DNA from: Gammaproteobacteria bacterium
GTDB lineage: Bacteria; Pseudomonadota; Gammaproteobacteria; Steroidobacterales; GCA-2729495
Direction of reading: 5' to 3'
Length of the DNA stretch: 64,000 nt
Assembly (NCBI GenBank): GCA_024229935.1
Contig: JAAERX010000077.1
Location: 248,001-312,000 of the forward strand
In this document: positions 58,608-64,000 of the stretch, one piece after another
Layout: every line of letters begins with the position of its first letter
Position numbering within the stretch: the first letter of the stretch is position 1
The notes under the pieces: generated by a model
What the model was told of the DNA's origin: nothing
Databases searched by the model: none
The model's input: only the letters and a program-made list of their open reading frames with translations
Position numbers and translations under genes: made by a program

Positions 58608-58613
58608 TATCAT
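58608..58613 (+). promoter_or_regulatory. Candidate -10 element for yceD-rpmF
   Basis: TATCAT at 58608-58613 with a weak TTTCTG 16 bases upstream (58586-58591) lies only nine bases before the yceD ATG. If the promoter is used, the message would have almost no leader. The -35 match is poor. Confidence 0.35.
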
Positions 58614-58622
58614 ACGCCGGTT

Positions 58623-59201
58623 ATGCTTACCGATCACATCGGGATCCCACAATTACGTGATTTAGCCAGCAGGTCTGAACAGGTCAATAACTCGATTAGG
58701 GTAACTGACATGCCTCGACTTGCTGAATTGTTACATCCCGATATTGAGCCTGCTGATAAAGCGTTAGAGGTAAAAATTAAGTTTCTGGGGGGGCCACAAG
58801 GTGCTTTACAAGACTTCCCAGTCATACAAGGTCACCTAAAAGGCTCCTTGGATATACATTGTCAGCGCTGCCTGGGGCCACTAGCCTGGCCGGCGGATAT
58901 TAAATTCCGCCTAACAGTCATTGGTTCAATAGGAGATTTAGATAAGGTCGCAGAACCTTTTGATGCCATAGTTGCAGGTGAACATGGTATGCAATTGAAA
59001 GATGTACTAGAGGATGAGTTGCTCGGAAGCCTGCCACTTGCCCCTATGCATGCAGATATAACAAATTGCGCATCAGCTATAGGCGTAGAATTTATAGAAA
59101 ATGATATTGAGTCATCGGTACCTGATTCAGATACTAATAGGCCGTTTGAGGGTCTTGCGGGTTTATTAAAACCTGATCATTCCTCAGGCAATAACGATTA
59201 A
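58623..59201 (+). CDS. yceD: YceD/DUF177 family protein, 23S rRNA accumulation factor
   Basis: DUF177 proteins are needed for normal 23S rRNA levels and occur upstream of rpmF in bacteria and plants. The 192-residue product begins LTDHIGIPQLRDLASRSE and carries the CQRCLGPL two-cysteine motif (near residue 80) and EDELLGSLPLAPMH. The ATG at 58623 agrees with other members. It is 35 bases upstream of rpmF. Confidence 0.92.
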   Translation: MLTDHIGIPQLRDLASRSEQVNNSIRVTDMPRLAELLHPDIEPADKALEVKIKFLGGPQGALQDFPVIQGHLKGSLDIHCQRCLGPLAWPADIKFRLTVIGSIGDLDKVAEPFDAIVAGEHGMQLKDVLEDELLGSLPLAPMHADITNCASAIGVEFIENDIESSVPDSDTNRPFEGLAGLLKPDHSSGNND

Positions 59202-59236
59202 ACAGATTACTATGAAATTGTTACAGGAGAGGTAAC

Positions 59237-59425
59237 ATGGCAGTTCAAAAAAGCAGACGTACGCCGGCTACACGAGGTAATCGACGTAACCACGACAAAT
59301 TAAAGGGGCCGGCATTGTCAACAGATGCCGTCACAGGTGAGACACATCTTCGTCACAATGTTGGCGCAGACGGGTTTTATCGCGGAAAGAAAATTATTGA
59401 CACACCTGTTGAGGATGCAGAGTAG
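59237..59425 (+). CDS. rpmF: 50S ribosomal protein L32
   Basis: Component of the large ribosomal subunit. The 62-residue protein has the universal [20 protein letters not shown] start and [19 protein letters not shown] strong AGGAGAGG ribosome binding site precedes the ATG by five bases. The zinc-binding cysteines of some L32 proteins are absent, as usual in gammaproteobacteria. It links ribosome synthesis to fatty acid genes plsX-fabH downstream. Confidence 0.98.
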   Translation: MAVQKSRRTPATRGNRRNHDKLKGPALSTDAVTGETHLRHNVGADGFYRGKKIIDTPVEDAE

Positions 59426-59455
59426 GGTACCGGTCTGTTACTTAAACGATCAGGA

Positions 59456-59537
59456 TTCAGCCCGCCATCGATAAAAAAGAAGGCTTTCCAGGGTAATACC
59501 ATGAAGTTTTCATTCTTGTCGAAAGCCGCGGGCTGAA
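59456..59537 (+). other. Long hairpin in the rpmF-plsX spacer
   Basis: TTCAGCCCGC (59456-59465) pairs with GCGGGCTGAA (59528-59537), and inside it GGCTTTC (59482-59488) with GAAAGCC (59521-59527), the right arms being contiguous. The left arms are separated by a 16-base bulge. A small ATGAA/TTCAT hairpin occupies the loop. There is no T-run after it. It could be a processing site, an attenuator or a structured RNA between ribosomal and lipid genes. Confidence 0.7.
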
Positions 59538-59603
59538 CTGTATCTGTAATAAGTAGTTTCTACTGCAAAATTTATAATTGTTTTTAGGGGTTAAGCACTA
59601 CTA

Positions 59604-60605
59604 ATGGGCACACCTGTTAAAGTTGCAATTGATGCTATGGGTGGTGATGCTGGACCAACGGTCTATGTACCCGCAGCTCAGCAAATGCTTGCAAGCAACC
59701 CGTTGCTTGAACTTACCCTTGTTGGGCAACAAGACATTATTAAACCGCTTCTAAATGGCTCTCCTGATCGACTCAAAATAGTTAACGCGAGTGAGGTGGT
59801 TGCTATGGATGAACCTCCTGCTGACGCTCTGCGTAAGAAAAAAGATTCATCTTTGCGGGTTGCTATAGATCTGGTAAAAAATGGTAAGGCTGATGCTTGT
59901 GTAAGTGCAGGAAACACAGGTGCACTAATGGCGACGGCTCGTTTTGTGCTTAAAACTCTCCCGGGCATTGAACGGCCGGCAATTATGTCCGGATTGCCCA
60001 CAATCAAGGGTCATGCACACATGCTTGACCTGGGGGCGAATTCCGGATGTACGTCTGATCAATTGTTTCAGTTTGCTGTAATGGGTTCTGTAGTAATCAA
60101 TATTGTTGAAAATATTTCAAGCCCACGCATTGGCCTGCTTAATATTGGTTCAGAAGGAATTAAGGGTAACGATACAATTCGGCAGGCAGCATTGTTACTG
60201 GAAGAAAGCGACCTCAATTATATTGGCTTTGTTGAAGGTACTGATATTTCCAGACATAAGGCAGATGTCATTGTATGTGATGGATTTAGCGGCAATATAG
60301 CGTTGAAATCCATGGAGGGAACTGCTCATCTGGTGCGCCATTTTATGAAGCAGGAATTCAAGAACGGCTTGTATGGCCGATTTGCTGCGCTGGTATCCCT
60401 GCCGATATTGCGCTCTCTGGCAAGGTCACTTGATCCCCGACGTTACAATGGAGCAAGCTTGGTTGGCCTCAATGGAATTGTTATAAAAAGTCATGGCAGC
60501 GCTGACATTATGGCATTCAAACAAGCAATACATACAGCCATAATCGAAGTTGATAAAAACTTACCTGAAAAAATTCATCAACTACTGGTAACACAGGAAC
60601 ACTAA
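59604..60605 (+). CDS. plsX: Phosphate acyltransferase PlsX
   Basis: Converts acyl-ACP to acyl-phosphate for phospholipid synthesis. The 333-residue protein opens with VKVAIDAMGGDAGPTVYV and has SAGNTGALMATA and DGFSGNIALKSMEG. The ATG is 178 bases after rpmF, beyond the hairpin. fabH starts with GTG on the base after its stop. Confidence 0.97.
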   Translation: MGTPVKVAIDAMGGDAGPTVYVPAAQQMLASNPLLELTLVGQQDIIKPLLNGSPDRLKIVNASEVVAMDEPPADALRKKKDSSLRVAIDLVKNGKADACVSAGNTGALMATARFVLKTLPGIERPAIMSGLPTIKGHAHMLDLGANSGCTSDQLFQFAVMGSVVINIVENISSPRIGLLNIGSEGIKGNDTIRQAALLLEESDLNYIGFVEGTDISRHKADVIVCDGFSGNIALKSMEGTAHLVRHFMKQEFKNGLYGRFAALVSLPILRSLARSLDPRRYNGASLVGLNGIVIKSHGSADIMAFKQAIHTAIIEVDKNLPEKIHQLLVTQEH

Positions 60606-61574
60606 GTGTACTCACGCATTGCAGGCACTGGTCATTATGTGCCAAAAAAAGTATTAACGAACACAGATCTTGAGCAGATGGTTGATACCACAGATGAGTG
60701 GATCAAGTCTCGTAGTGGCATTGAACGACGTCATATTGCTGAAGCAGATGAATATACATCTGATCTGGCAGTACAAGCATGCACAGCAGCAATGGAAGCG
60801 GCTGCAGTAGGCCCGGAAGACATTGATTTCATAGTTGTAGGTACAACAACGCCTGATCTGGTTTTCCCAAATGTAGGCACAATAATACAGGCTAAACTTG
60901 GTATTTATGGTTGCCCTGCATTTAGCCTTGAAGCAGCCTGCAGTGGCTTTATTTATGCATTAAGTATTGCTGACAAATTTATTGGAACTGGCCAGGCCAA
61001 ATGTGCACTGGTGGTCGGCGCAGAAACTTTGTCACGCATTACTGACTGGAGTGACCGGTCTACCTGTGTTTTGTTTGGTGATGGTGCAGGCGCTGTTGTG
61101 CTGAAACCAGATGAAGATGCTGGCATTATTTCCACACATTTGCGTGCAGATGGTCGTTATAAAGATTTGCTCACAGCCAAAACGGGTGTTTCAGTTCAGC
61201 CCGAAGGTGATGCTCTGAGCGACGGTTTTAATGTACAGATGGCAGGCAATGAGATATTTAAGGTTGCTGTTAAAAGTCTTGAGTCCATTGTTGAAGAAAC
61301 CCTGGATGCTAATGGCATAGATAAAAGTGAACTTGATTGGCTGATACCGCATCAGGCTAATATCCGGATTATTAATGCGACAGCAAAACGTCTGAGCATG
61401 CCTATGGAAAAGGTTATCTTAACTGTACAGGACTACGGTAATACCTCTGCTGCCTCTGTTCCTATGGCGCTTGATGTTGCAGTTCGGGATGGGCGAGTGA
61501 AACGTGGTCAGCTTTTATTGCTGGAGGCATTCGGCGGTGGGCTAACCTGGGGTTCTGCTTTGTTACGTTATTAA
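60606..61574 (+). CDS. fabH: 3-oxoacyl-[acyl-carrier-protein] synthase III
   Basis: Starts fatty acid elongation by condensing acetyl-CoA with malonyl-ACP. The 322-residue enzyme has the catalytic triad: Cys in EAACSGFIYAL (about residue 112), His in PHQANIRI (about 248) and Asn in YGNTSAASVP (about 278), plus the GTG start at 60606. fabD, fabG and acpP, which follow in many gammaproteobacteria, do not; a transporter comes next. Confidence 0.97.
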   Translation: MYSRIAGTGHYVPKKVLTNTDLEQMVDTTDEWIKSRSGIERRHIAEADEYTSDLAVQACTAAMEAAAVGPEDIDFIVVGTTTPDLVFPNVGTIIQAKLGIYGCPAFSLEAACSGFIYALSIADKFIGTGQAKCALVVGAETLSRITDWSDRSTCVLFGDGAGAVVLKPDEDAGIISTHLRADGRYKDLLTAKTGVSVQPEGDALSDGFNVQMAGNEIFKVAVKSLESIVEETLDANGIDKSELDWLIPHQANIRIINATAKRLSMPMEKVILTVQDYGNTSAASVPMALDVAVRDGRVKRGQLLLLEAFGGGLTWGSALLRY

Positions 61575-61587
61575 CAGCACACTATCG

Positions 61588-63111
61588 TTGAGTAGCAAAA
61601 ACCAAAAGAAACACCGCCCAGGCAGTTGGAGCGCTGCTTACAAACTGATGGCAGGTCCTTTGCTAGCCATAGTGGTGTTTTCCATACTTCCAGAAACATA
61701 CCTTAATGCTCTAGGTAACCCCGTAGTGTTGCCTGAAAATGCACGTATGGTTGCAGCTATCGCTACCTTAATGGCAGTGTGGTGGCTAACGGAAGCCACA
61801 TCAGTTTATGTCACTGCATTGTTACCGCTGGCATTGTTTCCTCTGACCGGGATAGCCGATATAAAGACAACAGCTACCTCTTATGGCAACCCCATTGTCT
61901 ACCTGTTTCTTGGTGGGTTTATTCTTGCACTTGCACTGGAACGCTGGGGACTGCATAAACGTCTGGCTCTGAATGTATTGGCAATGGTGGGTGGCAGGCC
62001 ACGGACAATTGTCGGCGTGTTTATGGCAATTTCAGCAATACTAAGTATGTGGGTTACCAATACAGCAACAACTATCATGTTGCTGCCTGTTGCTATCAGT
62101 GTCATTGCAATGATGCCCGGTGATGACCTGGCAGATAATTCTGCAGACAGTCCCTTCGCGCTCTGTTTGTTACTAGGTATTGCTTATGCAGCTTCCATTG
62201 GTGGTATGGGTACCATTATTGGTACTGCACCTAATATCTTTGTTGTGTCCTTTTTAAGTGAACATCTCAACAAGGATATAGGTTTTCTTGAGTGGATGCG
62301 TTTTGCAGTGCCCATAGTTATCATCTTGGTGCCAATTACCTGGGTTGTATTGACATACTTTATCTATCCGGTTGATACGGAGGAGATTGCTGGAACAACA
62401 AAACTTCTGAAATCCAAAAAGGCTAAATTACCACCTCTGCAAAAAGGCGAGGTTCTAACACTGCTGGTTTTTATTCTTACCGCTTTAGCATGGGTATTAC
62501 GGCCACTGTTAAATCGTCTTGAATTCGCTGGACATCAACCCTTAACAGGTCTAACTGATGCCGGTATCGCAATTATTGCAGCTATTATTCTGTTTATATG
62601 CCCGGTTAGTTTGCATCAGCGAAAATTTTTAATGGACTGGCAAACTGCCGCCAAATTGCCCTGGGGGTTACTTATTTTATTTGGTGGCGGTCTGGCACTG
62701 GCCGCCCGTTTGTCGGACAGTGGCTTTAGTAACTACCTTGGTAACTTAGCAGGTGGCTTTGCCGGGCTGCCCGAATGGATGGTCGTAATGCTTTTGATAT
62801 CAGTTGTAGTATTTCTGACGGAACTAACCAGCAATACAGCAACCACAGCTACATTTGTACCGGTTATTCTGGCCGTGGCGGTAGGGCTGCAGTTACCACC
62901 ACTCATGTTAATACTGCCAGCTACACTGGCAGCCAGTTGCGCATTTATGTTGCCAGTAGCCACCCCACCAAATGCGATTATTTTTGGTTCTGGTTATCTA
63001 AGAATCAGCCAGATGTCTCGTGCTGGTTTCTGGCTGAATCTTGTGGCAATAGCACTGATTACACTGGCGACCTGGGCTATTATTTTGCCGGCTATGGGTT
63101 TGGATTACTAA
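61588..63111 (+). CDS. DASS-family (SLC13) anion:sodium symporter
   Basis: A 507-residue membrane protein with about 11-12 helices. The two family SNT motifs are visible as VTNTATTIMLLPVA and TSNTATTATFVPV, which bind sodium and a dicarboxylate or sulfate. Substrate cannot be assigned; a C4-dicarboxylate such as succinate would suit the SDH operon in the window but that is a guess. The start is TTG 61588, 13 bases after fabH, so it may be co-transcribed with the lipid genes. Confidence 0.85.
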   Translation: MSSKNQKKHRPGSWSAAYKLMAGPLLAIVVFSILPETYLNALGNPVVLPENARMVAAIATLMAVWWLTEATSVYVTALLPLALFPLTGIADIKTTATSYGNPIVYLFLGGFILALALERWGLHKRLALNVLAMVGGRPRTIVGVFMAISAILSMWVTNTATTIMLLPVAISVIAMMPGDDLADNSADSPFALCLLLGIAYAASIGGMGTIIGTAPNIFVVSFLSEHLNKDIGFLEWMRFAVPIVIILVPITWVVLTYFIYPVDTEEIAGTTKLLKSKKAKLPPLQKGEVLTLLVFILTALAWVLRPLLNRLEFAGHQPLTGLTDAGIAIIAAIILFICPVSLHQRKFLMDWQTAAKLPWGLLILFGGGLALAARLSDSGFSNYLGNLAGGFAGLPEWMVVMLLISVVVFLTELTSNTATTATFVPVILAVAVGLQLPPLMLILPATLAASCAFMLPVATPPNAIIFGSGYLRISQMSRAGFWLNLVAIALITLATWAIILPAMGLDY

Positions 63112-63161
63112 AGAACCTGATTGCTCACTGGGTTCTCAAGCTGTAACTGGGATATAACTAA

Positions 63162-63196
63162 ACCAAACAACAAGGCCGCAGCAAAGCCACGGCCTT
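63162..63196 (-). terminator. Rho-independent terminator of the Lpp-like gene
   Basis: AAGGCCG (63172-63178) and CGGCCTT (63190-63196) form a seven-base stem; reading the minus strand the stem is followed by GTTGTTTGGT, a T-rich tail. It lies just downstream of the Lpp-like gene and between two convergent genes, so it may also stop transcription from the DASS gene. Confidence 0.65.
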
Positions 63197-63219
63197 ATTG
63201 ATACTAATGGTTACGGAAC

Positions 63220-63513
63220 TTACTTGCTCTGTGAGCGCTGGAACATTCGATCAACCTTCTCATTGGTCGCGTCACAGCAGGTGATACCTTCTGCAGCTAC
63301 TGACAATGCTTCATCAGCAGTAACCTGCGCATTTTCAGCCGCCTGCAGAGCAGCAGTAGAATTTGCATTAGCCGCCGCGACTTCCTGTTCAAGCAGGTCA
63401 ACGCGTGTTTTCAATGCGCCAATATCGCTCTGCATACCGGTACAGCCAGTTGCTGTGACCATAACAAGCGCTACTACACATCCCTTGAATGCAGTCTGAA
63501 TTTTACTGTCCAT
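63220..63513 (-). CDS. Lpp/OprI-like alanine-zipper outer-membrane lipoprotein
   Basis: A 97-residue lipoprotein: signal peptide with lipobox ATGC (cysteine at residue 24), then a helical heptad segment rich in Ala, Glu and Asn (residues about 28-75) as in Lpp and OprI, which trimerise and tie the outer membrane to the cell wall. The protein ends in lysine, the residue joined to peptidoglycan in Lpp. A CysCys pair occurs near residue 79 (EGITCCDATNEK), which Escherichia coli Lpp does not have. It would be transported by the LolCDE system encoded above. Confidence 0.82.
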   Translation of the reverse strand: MDSKIQTAFKGCVVALVMVTATGCTGMQSDIGALKTRVDLLEQEVAAANANSTAALQAAENAQVTADEALSVAAEGITCCDATNEKVDRMFQRSQSK

Positions 63514-63723
63514 CGATAATCCTCAATTACTAAAATGCCATCAAAGCTTTCGCTTACACGGTTTACAATCAATATTGATTACTGGGGCGATAATGTCCGA
63601 ATTATTGTTAAAGAGCAACTCTATTGATATGGCCAAGCCTATATTTTTCAAGCTTTTAAACAAGCCTGCTAAATATAATTCTCTAATTATCTGAATTTCT
63701 GGGCAGGCAGGTTGGGAGAGGGG

Positions 63724-63751
63724 TTGTCAGCACAATCAATCTGTATATAAT
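63724..63751 (+). promoter_or_regulatory. lexA sigma-70 promoter
   Basis: TTGTCA at 63724-63729 and TATAAT at 63746-63751, 16 bases apart, form a strong promoter. The -10 sits inside the first SOS box, so LexA bound there would block RNA polymerase. Confidence 0.75.
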
Positions 63752-63756
63752 CACAT
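63741..63756 (+). promoter_or_regulatory. SOS box 1 (near-consensus) of lexA
   Basis: CTGT-ATATAATC-ACAT differs from the LexA consensus CTGT-N8-ACAG only in the last base. It overlaps the -10 element. Confidence 0.65.
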
Positions 63757-63758
63757 AC

Positions 63759-63774
63759 CTGTTTATTCATACAG
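63759..63774 (+). promoter_or_regulatory. SOS box 2 (consensus) of lexA
   Basis: CTGT-TTATTCAT-ACAG matches the LexA operator consensus exactly and ends ten bases before the lexA start. Two boxes in tandem fit autoregulation by LexA. Confidence 0.9.
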
Positions 63775-63783
63775 GTATGTGAT

Positions 63784-64000
63784 ATGACAACGCTCACAGC
63801 TCGACAAACAGAGGTTCTTAACTTTATACGTGGCTGTATTCAAGATTCCGGTATGCCACCAACTCGTGCTGAAATAGCCAAAGAGCTTGGTTTTCGCTCC
63901 GCTAACGCGGCTGAAGAGCATCTGCGGGCGTTACAGCGCAAAGGGGCTATTGAGCTCATACCAGGAGCTTCACGTGGCATTCAGATAAAAGCATCACCAA
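63784..64000 (+). CDS. lexA: SOS repressor LexA (5' part, cut by the window end)
   Basis: Repressor of the SOS response, cleaved when RecA is active. The first 72 codons are visible: [15 protein letters not shown], then the winged-helix domain with [19 protein letters not shown] and [15 protein letters not shown]. The protease domain lies beyond the window. The ATG follows AGGT and the two SOS boxes. The gene is not in a recA or psrA context here; its upstream neighbour is the Lpp-like gene on the other strand. Confidence 0.95.
   Translation, partial: MTTLTARQTEVLNFIRGCIQDSGMPPTRAEIAKELGFRSANAAEEHLRALQRKGAIELIPGASRGIQIKASP

Noticed and set aside
63658-63713. GCCTGC/GCAGGC inverted repeat in the lpp-lexA gap
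   Set aside because: Six-base arms about 40 bases apart in AT-rich DNA are expected by chance.

Overview
The window is a chromosomal stretch of a gammaproteobacterium with a moderate, fairly AT-leaning base composition. This rests on gene content and order. The blocks pyrG-kdsA-eno-ftsB, surE-pcm-nlpD, rpoE-rseA-rseB-rseC-lepA-lepB-rnc-era-recO-pdxJ-acpS, nagZ-hpt-MTI phosphorylase, csiV-mfd, lolC/E-lolD, comEC-exbB-exbD-msbA-lpxK-kdsB, rne/rluC and maf/yceD-rpmF-plsX-fabH are characteristic of that class, and the second half resembles the order seen in pseudomonads. I cannot name the genus. I found no rRNA, tRNA, IS element, prophage or CRISPR array. Coding density is very high; most genes overlap by 1-11 bases or sit within 30 bases of each other.

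Layout. 1-16 kb: CTP synthesis, Kdo synthesis, glycolysis, cell division (ftsB), tRNA pseudouridylation (truD), an enoyl-CoA isomerase-like gene and an Smr gene, then surE-pcm-yqaA-nlpD, a small DUF498 gene, recJ, prfB (with its programmed frameshift), lysS, murI and ygfZ. 16-20.4 kb: a complete succinate dehydrogenase locus, sdhCDAB, flanked by two assembly factors (an SDHAF4-like DUF1674 protein upstream, SdhE downstream) and a short YgfX-like gene. 20.4-25.5 kb: the sigma-E envelope-stress operon, preceded by a good match to a sigma-E promoter and split between rseB and rseC by three genes: two membrane-anchored SGNH-hydrolase-like proteins and a 46-residue membrane protein resembling DUF5989. 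25.5-37 kb: glutaredoxin-like protein, lepA, lepB, DUF4845, rnc, era, recO, pdxJ, acpS, a DnaQ-like exonuclease, rlmD, nagZ, hpt and a probable methylthioinosine phosphorylase. 37-46.6 kb: a PAS plus degenerate GGDEF protein, csiV, mfd, a small secreted protein, the Lol lipoprotein exporter and a DUF2062 protein. 46.7-54.2 kb: comEC, exbBD, msbA, lpxK, kdsB and a low-molecular-weight phosphatase. 54-64 kb: rne with a long structured leader, rluC, maf, yceD-rpmF-plsX-fabH, a DASS-family transporter, an Lpp-like lipoprotein, and the start of lexA with two SOS boxes.

Themes. Much of the window serves envelope construction: Kdo synthesis (kdsA, kdsB), lipid A (lpxK, msbA), lipoprotein sorting (LolCDE), peptidoglycan (murI, nagZ, nlpD), envelope stress (rpoE-rse), signal peptidase and fatty acid initiation (plsX, fabH). 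The most unusual region is the SGNH-SGNH-DUF5989 cassette inside the rse operon. Other points worth a second look are the double SDH assembly-factor arrangement, the degenerate GGDEF protein with an intact inhibitory-site motif, the hairpin between rpmF and plsX, and several expected neighbours missing from their usual places (ispD/ispF, rpoS, murB, fabD-fabG-acpP).
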